This document shows, piece by piece, positions 53,802 to 64,000 of a DNA stretch of 64,000 nucleotides. The position numbers were made by a program, and so were the translations under genes. This DNA is from Poteriospumella lacustris (Eukaryota > Sar > Chrysophyceae > Chromulinales > Dinobryaceae): positions 1-64,000 of the forward strand of contig SMOI01000027.1 in assembly GCA_008000375.1 (NCBI GenBank), written 5' to 3'. The first letter of the stretch is position 1; the number at the start of each line of letters is the position of its first letter. The notes under the pieces are model-generated. The model was not told where the DNA came from. It did not search any database and saw only the letters and a program-made list of their open reading frames with translations.

Positions 53802-56800
53802 CTACGATCCATAAGCGGCGTTGACATCGAATTTCTGGCTCAACGTCTTGACCAGTCGTCGCGTCTTCCTACTGGCCACAGCAGTACCGTCGGTTGGCAC
53901 GCCATTCCCCACCGGACCGGCACCCGAGTCTACCGACGCTGAGGCTAATGTCCCGCCGTGCATCACCATGGCTCCCATCGTCGCTTCGTCTCCCAAGTCA
54001 AAGCTCTCCGACACCAACGACACGTCGTTGTTGTGCGCACCTCCGCCTCCACCGCCGCCAATCAGATCGTCTAGCGTGCCATCTTCCAGAGTAAGAATTT
54101 CCTGCGACTGCGGTTGCTGCGAGGACTGCTGGCTGTTGGCGACTGCGTCTCCCGCCGTCACCAGCGATGACGATGATGTCGCGGCAGGCACCGGGGACGA
54201 CATTTCCGGCAGCATATCCTCCACATCCTGCAGACGCCGACCTTTCGTCTCATTGACCCGCAGCGCCACCTTTTCCTTCTCCTTCTGCAGCGCTTGTTCA
54301 TCTACACACAGTACAGCGACAATGGACGTCAGAACAGCACCGAAACAATGGTGTCAAGCGCACCACGTACATTGAGCGATGAGTGTCGAATGCTTCCGGG
54401 CCAGTGGGACGTTCTTGTCGGCCAATGGAATGAGCTGCTTCGGCCTCAAGTTCGTATTGACGGGCGCGACGCCGAAGGCAGTGATGGGCTTCATACTCGG
54501 TGGTGTCGATGTGGCGGCGGTGGACGTCGATCGCCATGACGAGTCGTTCTTCTTGTACGACGTCGACGGCACGGCGGCACTCTTCGGTGCAACGACCGCG
54601 ACACGAGTCGATTTGATCGACGCTGCGGCGGCGCTGCTACCGCCAGCTTGACGACTGCTGCCGCTCCTCTTCGATGGCAACGCATACGCACGGGTGGTAG
54701 ATTCGCCGTCGGCGTCTTCGTCGTTGTCACCGGCAGCCAGAGCCGCGTCGTCGCCGTTGTCATCGCCGTTGTCGTCCGCATCGTCGATCAGATCCAAGCC
54801 GTCTTCGTCCTCGTCCACCACGTCGTCGTGGTCCAACGGTGCCTCCGCTGGTATCATCGGGGCGGCCGACGCGGTCACGGACGACGTACCGTCATCGTGG
54901 TCCTGCGTCGTTTCGGGTGACACCGATGAGGACGACGAAGACGAAGACGCCGCCTGTGCTTGCGTTGGACTGGCACCAAAGAGCAGAGACGATGTAGATT
55001 GTTGTTGTTGCTGTTGCTGTTGGTACTGCTGCTGCTGTGCCTCGTATTTCTGCAGCTCCAAATCGATCTTCGCGGTCTCGCCACGTAGAATGGGCAACGA
55101 CTGCAGCATGGCTTCCTTCACTTCGGCCTCAACCGTCTCATCAACGTGTCCGGCCGACAACGTCAACTTCGACAGGTCATCAAGCCAGGCTTGGCAGTCC
55201 TCCGCATTGGCGCAACGGAAGCAGAGCCCCTCTTGGAAGATGGCTTTCGTCTTGCTTTGCGACAGATGCGGCGACAGCGACAGTTCGAATACGAGACGCT
55301 GGTCCTCTTGGTGCAGGTCACGAGGACTCTCGTTGATGAGCGATTCGCGCAAGTAAAACGATCGATCGGGAATGTCACTCTTCCGTCGCGTGAGCACGTG
55401 TACGTAGCCATCGGTGGTGGATACGAGATATACCGTCTTCCAGATCGCGTCGAAGAGAATGTTCCGCGACTTGAGAAAGGCCGACGTCGACGTGTACAGC
55501 AAATGTGCTGACCGCACCACACCGGGCGCACGCGGCAGCGGCTCACGGTACAAAAAGGTGAACGAAAAGACACCCATCCCAATGGCCATGTTGGCCAAGT
55601 CGTCTTTGCTGGGCGACGAAAAGGTACTGGCGATCTGTGGCAGCGGTGAGACACGACCTGTGAGCGCCAATTGCCGGCGATTGCGCACGACGGCATCGAC
55701 ATCGTCGTCCGAGTCGATGCGGGTGGCTTCTTCGAGACCTTCTTCGCGGAGGACACCTCCTTCGGGGGCACCGTCTTCACCGTCGTGGCCATCGGAGCCT
55801 GCTGCCACCGGTGAGAAGAACGACGGGTCGTCCAGGGTCATGTTCAGCTGAGCAAAGGGCGACTGGATGATGGGGAAGGGCGCACGGACGTCGTTGATGA
55901 TGTCGGTGGTATCCTTCGCCATCTCGTGCCAGAGACCATGGAGCGTGGAGTATAACTGCGTTTCTTCTTGGCAATAGCTGCGTACGATGCCCGAGAACAG
56001 ATAGTGCACACGGTTCGCGAAGATTTGATGTTGCAGTTCGAGGTCCATCGACTCCGAAATGAGCACACACAACGCCTCCTGTGAATCACGTACGGCGAGC
56101 TTATACCGTTGCACCGCGAGCCAAATGTCATCACGGGCATGGGAGATGTGGCTGCCCTGCAGGGTGTAATGACGCGGCGCAGCGACCAGATCAACACCGG
56201 ACACCAGCGACGATCGCTTGCCGGAAGCTGCCACACCATTAGAAGAGAGACTGGTCAGTCCGCCGGCTGCGTTGGTGGTGCCGCTGTGTCCGTAGGATGA
56301 CGAGGACATCATCGCGCGGCCTTTCACTTTCACCTGTGCGAAGTGACTCGGGGCGAATGCGACGCCACCTTTCAACGCGTTGAGCTCGTCGCTGAGGTCG
56401 GCAATGTCACGCATCGATGCCTGGCTCACTGACTCGTAGGCAATGGTCACACTGGCGAGGAAGTTGCGAATGGCGGCCTCGGATAGCCGACAAATATCGC
56501 TGTGACGTAACAACCGAGAGCGAGGAGGGGGGTTACGTCATAGCACAACGCAAACGGGCGAGGAAAGCGACGTACCTGTTCTTGCGGAACGCTGCCCGTG
56601 CTTCCTTGAGCACGGATTGGATCTCGAGAAGCATTTGATCGATTTCCGTCGTGACGAGGACGATCAAATTGTTGGAGAAGTCCTGCAGCCAGAGACTGTT
56701 CGTCTGCGCCGTCGCGAAGACTTTTCCGAAAAACAATTCGTAGCTATCTGAAGGCTGCAAGCCATCGCCTTCCGACATCGGCGTAAGGAAGTTCATCGAA

Positions 56801-57722
56801 TGATTGGGGGTAGGCTTCAATGGCGTCGTGGGATAGCCATGGTTGTCATTCGCTTGGGATTGAAACGGCTGCCGTTGATGCGTCTTCTTGACGGGACTGT
56901 CCTGATTGGCGGCCCAGTACTTGTGCGCAACAGCTTCCATACGAGTGGCATGCTCTCGCTCAATCATCGCACGCTCTTGCAAGTACTGCTTCATGCTTTT
57001 CAGCTTGGTGCCAATGTCCTTCAGCAACGACAACGTGTTCAGCGTCCCCTGCGTCGCCAGATGCAAGGACTGCGAGAAGACAAACGAGCGATTCTCTTCG
57101 TAGAACTTCACTGAGCGCAGAGCAACTTCTTTCTCCTTCAGCGTATTTTCAATGTTTCGTCGCATTTGGAGGATTTCATCGATGCGGTGATGGATCGCCT
57201 CGCAGAACTCTTCGGCGACACAGACCATCGTACGAACCCATCGGCGCTTGCGAACCAGGCTAGTTTTAGAGGCAATACCTGTCCCAGTCCCAGTCTTCAA
57301 CATCTCACCTAAACGGTCAAAGGTAGAGGCGTAAAACCAGCCTTCGATGTCTGGTTGACCGTAGCGATTGGACATGTCCAGCCCCCACTTGTCGACCCAC
57401 TCCCATCTGTGAATATCCATCGCACTTTAGTCACAAGCCTTACTGAGACACAAGAGAGCTTCCTTACCCAGGGGGTGGAGATAAATCGTCGGGAAAGTTC
57501 TCGGATCCGCCACCAGGGGTCAATTGGCATGTGTAGTGTGCACAGCCCGACAGTGGCGACGACCAACCCTTGATCGGCCAGTAGTTCTGGGCCTAAATGC
57601 ACCGACAAGAGAACACCGATGAGATTCATAAGTGAGGGAAAGAGTTGAAATCTGGATACCAATCCTACCTGCCAGATTTCCACTGGAACAATAATTTTGG
57701 ACACGGGCTGACTTTCGGCCAT
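53802..57722 (-). CDS. DysF-F-BAR-PH membrane-remodelling adaptor
   Basis: Five exons on the minus strand: 57669-57722, 57468-57586, 56576-57406, 54371-56499, 53802-54301. Phases agree, giving 1210 residues. Residues about 10-110 are a DysF module: IWQNYWPIKGW, PGWEWVDKWGLD, then EGWFYASTF and VRKRRWVRTMV, the paired aromatic/basic pattern of dysferlin and peroxin DysF domains. An F-BAR (FCH) region follows (SMKQYLQERAMIEREHATRM, about 180) and extends with coiled coil to about 520. A PH domain lies at about 665-780 (KTVYLVSTTDGYVHVL; DCQAWLDDLSKL). The rest is acidic and Ser/Ala/Gln-rich. F-BAR plus PH points to binding curved phosphoinositide membranes in endocytosis or trafficking. The first exon is only 54 nt. 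Confidence 0.8.
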
Positions 57723-58167
57723 TGCAGCGTCTCCAACTCCTTGGCTTCAAACAGACAACAATCCCCCGTTTCAAAGAAACACTTGGCGATGAAAGACAAG
57801 GGCAACAATATAACCCCGGTACCAATAGGTTGTAACTCACAGTTCACAGTGCGGAGGTCGGAACCAAACCATCACACCGATATCATCGATGATCGAAGCC
57901 GCCACTGTTCCATCTTCACACGGGTCAGACGTGACGACGACGACAGAGTCGAAGACCTTGGGCCACCGTCAATAAGTACGTAAAACACGCAATTATCTGT
58001 AGAATAAGTGGTGTTTCCGTACTTTCTGTGGGCCTTCGCCATTCGAATCAAATCGGCCAAACTTGATCACTTTCTACCCGATGTTCATCGATCCAACGTG
58101 CTCCAAGGCACAAGTTCTTTCACTACATGTATAAATTGCATTGATTCTTGATTTCGTCGAGGAAGAA
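57723..58167. promoter_or_regulatory. Divergent intergenic region (DysF-F-BAR-PH / NTMT1-like)
   Basis: About 445 bp between start codons on opposite strands, presumably with both promoters. No motif recognised. Confidence 0.35.
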
Positions 58168-59149
58168 ATGGCAGAAGAGAAGGAATATACCCTGGCCGAC
58201 ATCGAAAAGCTGTTGAAGAAGCGCATGAAGCGCATTGATGGTTCCGATACCGACAACAAGGAGTATAGTGGCATTACTGCCCTGTGGAAGTATATCTTTC
58301 CTGAATTCCGAAAGCCTTCCAACAAGAAAGCGAAGACGTCACACGATGCATCGGCTAACTGTGGAGAATGGTACTCCAAGGCCAACGAGTACTGGGAAAG
58401 CGAGGAGAACTGCCCGATCACTGACGGTGAGGACTTCCATTCCCTGTGCATGTATCGTTCTCCCTATCTTGCTAATTCAATTGCTCGACAACGCTGTTCG
58501 CGGTTTAGATGGTGTGCTGGGTGGTTACGGTGCTTTGACCGAAATGGACGTTCGCGACTCGAATCGTTTGTTGGATTCTATTCCTGGACTAACGTTTGAT
58601 GTTGCCTGTGACTGCGGCGCAGGTATTGGTCGAGTTACAAAGAACTTTCTTCTACCTAGATACGCTCGCGTTGATCTGGTGGAACAAAGTCGTCGATTGC
58701 TCAACGCCGCCCCTCGTTACATTGGTGTGCCCGATGAACAAGTTCCGGAAAAGTTGGGCTTGTTCGAAGTGGGCATGCAAGACTTTGTCCCTGAGCCAAA
58801 GAAATACGACGTCATTTGGATTCAATGGGTGATTGGTCACCTGCATGACTTAGATTTCATTCAATTCTTCCGACGTTGTGGTCGAGGCTTGAAGGATAAC
58901 GGTGTTATCGTGCTGAAGGACAACTGCATCATGGTCGAGACCCATGCCTTCAACTTGGATTTGAATGATAACAGTGTTTGTCGCAATATCATCTACTTTC
59001 GCCTTCTCTTTGAATTGGCGGGGATGGAAATCGTCCGCGAGCAACTGCAGACCGATTTTCCTGAAGAATTATACCCAGTGATGATGTTCGTTCTGCGACC
59101 GTTACCAGCACGAATCACGGCTGCATCTGCAGCCGACACATCAGTGTAA
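58168..59149 (+). CDS. NTMT1: Alpha-N-terminal protein methyltransferase (NTMT1/NRMT-like)
   Basis: Exons 58168-58426 and 58509-59149 give 299 residues. After an 80-residue lead the family domain begins at WYSKANEYWE and continues GVLGGYGALTEMDVRDSNRL across the splice junction. SAM-binding motif I is DCGAGIGRVTKNFL (about 120). IWIQWVIGHLHDLDFIQFF and LKDNGVIVLKDNC follow, all typical of the enzymes that methylate the exposed alpha-amino group of X-Pro-Lys proteins. The N-terminal charged extension (MAEEKEYTLADIEKLLKKRM) is not part of the human enzyme. The 82-nt intron has gtgagg...gtttag ends. Confidence 0.92.
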
Positions 59150-59439
59150 GGTCGATCAAGGAACGCGTAGATGACGACAAGTCAGTTAGCGTGCGTTTGT
59201 AAATGTTATTATTGTCGCTCGCTTGTTTTGCTTTGGACACCACCGCTGACAACGAATGCTTATCCCATGGTAGCAACAAGCAACTTAAGCAGATCATCAA
59301 TGGCTTCTGTATCCATTGTAGCAGAAGCGAGTAGAGGCAGGGTTGACGTCGATCTAGATCGTTCAATGGCGGCTATTTACAGTAAGGCTATATACACGAC
59401 GACCCCATGAATCCATCAGGAGATGAGAGGAGACGGCGG

Positions 59440-60143
59440 TTAACTAAGCAAATCGTCCATGGAAACAACCCGGGTCTTTGATGATTCTGTGAAAGGATGA
59501 AATGTGTCGGGCTGCAAGTTGATGCTGCCATCTCGATGCAATCGTCGGTACGCCTCTCTACAAGATTGACACAGCACCTCGACAAGGTCAGCATTGAAAC
59601 TACACACCATCCCCAGTACTATTACCTGATATGATCAGGCCGGATGTTTCCAGATTCGCCGGTCTCTTCAATAGCATCGACGGCTGCGTCCAATAAAACA
59701 CAGAGATGAGTGAGACGAGCAGTGAAGTATCTGTTGACGACCATCTAACATACCGTGATCACACAATTCGCCGATGAAAAGCTTCGTTAGACCGCCGACA
59801 ATAATTGCCATTTCATCGTCAACCTCTTTCACAGATAGGGCCTCTTTCATGACGTCTTTGACGCGATTGCGCGTCAGATGTGACCGCACATAGAACTCAA
59901 AGCGTAGCAATTCTTCGTCCGGGAGATCTTGCAAAAAATTGCTACCCATATAAAAGAATGCAAATAAGTGACAATGAGGCATTCGATGAAGAGAGGGTGG
60001 CTAACTTACGCGATCCTGTTGACCTGCTTGCTCTTGATTTCAGAGGAGATAGTTGTCGTCGCATCGCGAATTTCATTCTTCAATGCAGTCTCGGATATGG
60101 GGACTTCCACCTTGGGGGCCGCAAGTTGTCGCTTTTTTGACAT
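59440..60143 (-). CDS. TAF11: Transcription initiation factor TFIID subunit 11 (TAF11)
   Basis: Four exons on the minus strand: 60010-60143, 59754-59941, 59626-59683, 59440-59557, joining to 165 residues. The histone-fold core is clear: RFEFYVRSHLTRNRVKDVMK, then DDEMAIIVGGLTKLFIGEL, then AVDAIEETGESGNIRPDHIR and EAYRRLHRDG. These follow TAFII28 proteins, which pair with TAF13 in TFIID. The N-terminus is short and basic/acidic. Each exon is small and no single open frame shows the whole protein. The 3' end converges on the NTMT1-like gene with 290 bp between them. Confidence 0.93.
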
Positions 60144-60670
60144 GATTGCACCTTCTATTGAACACTTTGTTGTGAATGGCCAAGAGCTATCTATGATCGG
60201 ATGGGCAAGAGGCAAGAAGCAAATGGCCAGAACGAGAGGACCAACGAAGTACGCACTATGTACACATATTATCCATTATATAACTTAGTCGCTACGATTT
60301 ATGTACATTGATATTGATCTACGAGTCTACGAGAGATCTGTGTTTTGACACAAACGGTGGGCGATATTCCCATTGAAAGCGTTCAATTATACACAATCGC
60401 AAACGCTTAATATTTAATTTTGAATTCCATTGTGGTACATTGACCCGATACTCTAGATCACTCCAGCCCCAACTGAGAGGCTCACTTGTCTGCAGATTTT
60501 TCGGAAGCACACAACTGAACCCACTAGAATATCCATGCTGTACACAATGCAAGCCAATGGAATTCAAAATTAAATATTAAACAGTATTTAATTTTGAAAA
60601 ATAAGTTGACTACGAGACTAAGAGAATGACTACGTCAACACTAGCTAAGGGAAGTGTGAAGGTTGTCTGT
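60144..60670. other. Intergenic region with a TTAA-flanked inverted repeat
   Basis: About 530 bp between the TAF11 5' end and the 3' end of the PDH gene. AT-rich middle part holds the inverted repeat below. No gene recognised. Confidence 0.45.
60411..60576. mobile_element. Candidate non-autonomous element with 22-bp terminal inverted repeats and TTAA flanks
   Basis: Perfect 22-bp inverted repeats at 60411-60432 and 60555-60576 (tatttaattttgaattccat... and complement), each bordered outside by TTAA (60407-60410 and 60577-60580). The 166-bp interior has no coding capacity. TTAA duplications are typical of piggyBac-type transposition, although the ends do not begin with the usual CCC. A further partial copy of the end (tatttaattttgaa) follows at about 60585. 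Confidence 0.55.
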
Positions 60671-61926
60671 TTAAGCCTTGTTGACAATGCTTCTGTTATA
60701 CTCGGGCATGCGAATGAAAGGCACAACCTCGTTCTTTCCATCATTGGTAGCATAGATATCATCCGTCAAAGCCTCAACAGGCAAGAACTTTCCAGCCTTG
60801 GCAGCAATCAAAGCCTTCTCAACTTCGCTGCGCACTTCCTTCTCCAAGGCCTTGATCTCCTCGGCGGTGGCCAAGTTGTTGTCCGTCAGAAGCTTCTTAA
60901 CATAGTCGATAGGATCGCGAGCTTGGCGAACACCACCAACTTCGTCACGAGTACGGTACGTGGTGCCAGGATCGGACATCGAGTGTCCGTGGTAACGGTA
61001 GGTGTCGAATTCGACGAAGATAGGTCCCTTTCCACTGGAGCAGTGCTCACGGGCGGCAGCCATACCTTGCTTGACAGCGAAGACATTCATACCGTTGATC
61101 TTGATACCAGGGATCGTGCGACCACCCATGGTGTAGTAGTGATCATTGCACGAGTGACGCTTGGTGGAGGTTCCCATGCCGTAGTGGTTGTTCTCAATGC
61201 AGAAGATAGTAGGAAGATCCCAAAGCTTGGACATGTTGGCAGCCTCCCAAATCTGACCTTGGTTGGCGGCACCATCACCGTAGCCAGCGATGGCAACAGG
61301 CATCTTCTCTCCTTCAGGAGTATTGTACTTGGCAGCGAAAGCCAAACCAGCGCCAACAGGAACCTGAGCACCGACGATACCCTGGCCACCGAAGAAGTTG
61401 TGCTTCTTCGAGTAGAAGTGCATGGAACCACCCTTTCCCTTCGCGGTACCCTGAGAGAAGCCGAACAATTCGGCGAAAACCATCTCAACAGTGGAACCTC
61501 TCAACAAGGCGGCGCAGTGGCAACGATAAGAGGTGATCCAAGCATCCTCAGGCTTCAACGCAGCTTGAGTTCCAGAAGCAATGGCCTCTTGACCATCGTA
61601 CAAGTGGCAGAAACCACGGATATTTCTTGCCTTGTACTCAGTATCGTTGGTGATTTCCATACGACGCATGGTGGTCATTTCACGCAAAAAGCGCATAAGC
61701 TCGCTCTTGGTGGTCTTGATCTTGGTCTCAGGGACATCGAAGTCTGTGTAAGAAGTTAAACAGATCAAAATGTGCAGTGTAAAAGTCATAAATCGCCGAC
61801 AAACGTACTGTGAGTGGTGAACACATTTCCCAAATCGACCTCGATCTCAGCTTCCGACGACAATGATCGACGAGCAATGGAGCTCAAGTTTCCACCTTTG
61901 CGCAACAAGGATCTAGTTTGAATCAT
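60671..61926 (-). CDS. PDHA1: Pyruvate dehydrogenase E1 component subunit alpha, mitochondrial
   Basis: Exons 61809-61926 and 60671-61743 give 396 residues from ATG 61926. The first exon encodes a classic mitochondrial presequence (MIQTRSLLRKGGNLSSIARR). The thiamine diphosphate motif runs from GDGAANQG (195) to CIENN (about 225). The regulatory loop YHGHSMSDPGTTYR keeps the Ser residues (about 294-296) phosphorylated by PDH kinase in other eukaryotes. DGQEAIASG and GKGGSMHFY are also family-typical. The protein forms the E1 heterotetramer with the beta subunit and decarboxylates pyruvate in the mitochondrial matrix. Codon use is strongly biased, fitting high expression. The long antisense open frame across this gene is a shadow of that bias. 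Confidence 0.97.
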
Positions 61927-62242
61927 GATGCCTTCCAACACAATACGACCGTAAGATTCGGTAAAATATGTGTCAAGATCCTTGCGTAAACACACGCGTT
62001 GACGTCAAGCTTCAACCAGGTTTTGCAGCTGCACATCAAGCAGCTCGTTGGCTGCTGGAAGAACAGAACATGCAAATCTTCCTCCGGCCATCGGTCGCCA
62101 CTGCGCGACACCGAAGATCCCGGCGACACACAGACCAAAACACGCCCGCTTCACGTCGTCGTCGTCGTGACATATCAAGGTTGGAACGACAAGCAAAAAG
62201 AGCCAAAAGAAGAGTGTACGAGTAATTTATCGTTACTATCGT
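61927..62242. other. Intergenic region
   Basis: About 315 bp between the PDH E1 alpha 5' end and the TRM6 3' end; both genes are on the minus strand. It must hold the PDH promoter. A CGTCGT run lies at about 62154-62167. Nothing else seen. Confidence 0.4.
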
Positions 62243-63993
62243 CTATTTTCGCCCTCGTTGTTTACTACGAGAGTGATGGCGAGCTAATTTGTCGGATCTG
62301 TTTTGTTGGTGCACCTGAGCGACACGCTCCTCGGCAGCACTACGTACATTGTACGGGACAGGCATACCCACGTAAATTCCAGTCAGCAAATAGCCGCCCG
62401 TAGCATTCATGAACATTTCTGGACGGAATCTACCAGGTAGATTTTGGAATTCACGCAGCCAGGTTTCCGAAAGGACGAGTTTCACGGCGAGTTCTTGTTC
62501 TTGAAGGTACAAATAGCAGTCGACCAAGGGCTCCAAAAACTCGTGGAATATAACGAAGGGAGCGCTGGGAGCCAATAAATGGAGCGCCTGCTTCAGAATA
62601 GGCAAGGGGCGATACTTGCAAGCGATAATCAGACGATCGACGCCTTGTCGTAGGTACCGATGGACACGATCTCTGCTCATCCCAGCGCGACCGGTGCTGT
62701 GCAAGTTGTCTCGAATCGATTGATGCAGCTGCTGGTCAGTCAAGGTACGGGGAGCTCTAGAAACTTCTTCACGCTTTCTCTTTTTACCACTCGATTCACC
62801 GTCGTCGTTTTCATTCACTGCAGTTGGATTGGTCTCGCCATCGCCCTCTTTGTCTTCGTCCTCGTCTCGCTCACGACGCTGTTCGTGCAATTGGCGACGC
62901 TTCTGAAGACGCTCTTCCTCTTCATCCAAATTAGGCAAGGGATCAGGCGTGTGAAAGCCTTTTTCCTTCACATCATTAGCTGCTGGGCCTAACTCAGTCG
63001 CTGGAATGGGCTATTGTGTACAATGCAATAGATTAGTGAATAAGAAAGAAACTGACGCGAAGATGAACATTACAATAAAAATACCTGAATGATTTCGATG
63101 TCCTTTGGCTCGAGATTGTATGAACGAACAATTTCGTAGTGAGGCTGTTGTCCTGCGTACACTGTCAATATCCGGCCCTCGCCTTTCATGCGATAAGCGA
63201 CTGCGCCAGTGATGAGTCCAGACATACTTTCTACAACCATGACATGTGCACCAGAGTGAACACCGCTGTGGCTCAATATTTGGGCCAACATGTCGTAGCG
63301 CAAGTTCATCACTTTGTCACGATTCTTATGAGTGTATGTCTCACAAATCGTGGCAGGATTGCTAGGAAGTACTTGATAAAGCTTGCGGTACTTCTTCTCC
63401 TTTCTCTTGATGTATTTCGCTTGAGCGAAGTCTGATTTGATACCAAACGTGGACGAATTTTCCATCAAGGACTTCACAATTTGTGCGCCATTCAAGCCTT
63501 GTTCTCGTAGTTTCCCGATGTCTGCCGTGGATAATTTCTGTGCGGTATTGGTGTCGGCATACACACTGTTGTCGCCCTTCACTGGCTTCTTAACAAAAAG
63601 CTCATTCAGGTATTGATTGATTTCCGCATTGGACATGGCATTGAATTGTTGAATAGCAGCCTCTGAATCTGGTTTCACCGCAGGAGACTCGTCCTTGTCA
63701 TCTTCCTCTTCATCCCCATCCTCGCCGAACACCATTTCGCTGTTGTTGACGTCGTGAACAAGCTCAAATCGGCGACCTTTCAGTTCATACGTTTCAGTAA
63801 AGGGCTTTCCGACCAAATCGATCAAATTGACGCGAGTTTGCCCCATTTTTTGTGCATAATCAGCACGGAGAATGTAGCTCCCTTTATCTTGAGCATACTT
63901 CATGACAACATGCTGACCAGCGCCTATCGTACGTGGTCCACTGACCATCTTGGGCGTCAAGGACTCCACATTTTCTGTTGATGGTTCTTCCAT
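62243..63993 (-). CDS. TRM6: tRNA (adenine(58)-N1)-methyltransferase non-catalytic subunit TRM6
   Basis: Exons 63085-63993 and 62243-63010 (phase 0) give 558 residues from ATG 63993. The N-terminal part carries the Gcd10/TRM6 beta-barrel sequence (QHVVMKYAQDKGSYILRADY; LIDLVGKPFTETYEL). The middle has FGIKSDFAQAKYIKRKEKKY and LRYDMLAQILSHSGVHSGAH, a hallmark of the inactive methyltransferase fold. The C-terminal part (LIIACKYRPLPILKQALHLL; FVIFHEFLEPLVDCYLYLQE) completes it. An acidic/basic disordered insert sits between. With TRM61 it makes m1A58 in tRNA, including initiator tRNA. The window ends 7 bases upstream of the start, so an in-frame earlier start cannot be excluded. Confidence 0.94.
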
Positions 63994-64000
63994 TATTTCG

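Noticed and set aside
60626-61759. 377-codon open frame antisense to the PDH E1 alpha gene
   Set aside because: It mirrors the conserved PDH protein on the opposite strand and reflects its strong codon bias.

Overview
This is nuclear DNA of a microbial eukaryote. Genes carry short GT-AG introns (mostly about 50-120 nt), both strands are coding, and many spacers are under 600 bp. The proteins include core eukaryotic machinery: ubiquitin-eS27, ribosomal protein eL39, TAF11, TRM6, pyruvate dehydrogenase E1 alpha and an N-terminal methyltransferase. A Crinkler-like kinase gene, a Crypton-type tyrosine recombinase, a chromodomain Ty3/gypsy element and a DysF/F-BAR/PH protein would suit a stramenopile (oomycete-like or relative). 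That placement is an inference; nothing here is a phylogenetic marker I could test.

Layout. 1-1565: partial MFS transporter (minus). 2.2-12 kb: an accessory island with a half VOC/glyoxalase domain, a three-exon Crinkler-like kinase gene, and a frameshifted Crypton recombinase whose C-terminal part appears split off by a 5'-truncated gypsy element (pol with two in-frame TAA codons, polypurine tract, one 199-bp LTR). 12-21 kb: a divergent glycosyltransferase pair (GT23 fucosyltransferase-like and GT47 exostosin-like), an ABCG half transporter and a TauE/SafE permease. 21-31 kb: a 1650-residue ankyrin/low-complexity protein, ubiquitin-eS27, five-exon SelO with Cys in place of Sec, and a Sec14 lipid-transfer protein. 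31.6-33.5 kb: a palindromic duplication carrying two eL39 genes tail to tail. 33.7-35.1 kb: a hemerythrin-like protein.

35.5-49.5 kb: two paralogous two-RRM RNA-binding protein genes with an intron at the same site and phase. Each is followed by more than 5 kb without a credible gene, strongly pyrimidine-rich and A-poor on the sense strand. 49.5-51.7 kb: a bacterial-looking segment (intact homocysteine S-methyltransferase, broken yjdM/phnA-like gene, tail of a third gene) between two direct repeats of about 230 bp. 51.9-64 kb: compact gene-dense DNA with a mitochondrial-carrier-family protein, a DysF/F-BAR/PH protein, NTMT1-like methyltransferase, TAF11, PDH E1 alpha and TRM6.

The two most unusual things are the repeat-flanked bacterial insertion and the duplicated RRM-gene-plus-pyrimidine-desert unit. 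The eL39 palindrome and the gypsy-in-Crypton nest come next. Exon boundaries below were derived by hand from splice sites, reading-frame phase and family conservation; total lengths were checked to be multiples of three.
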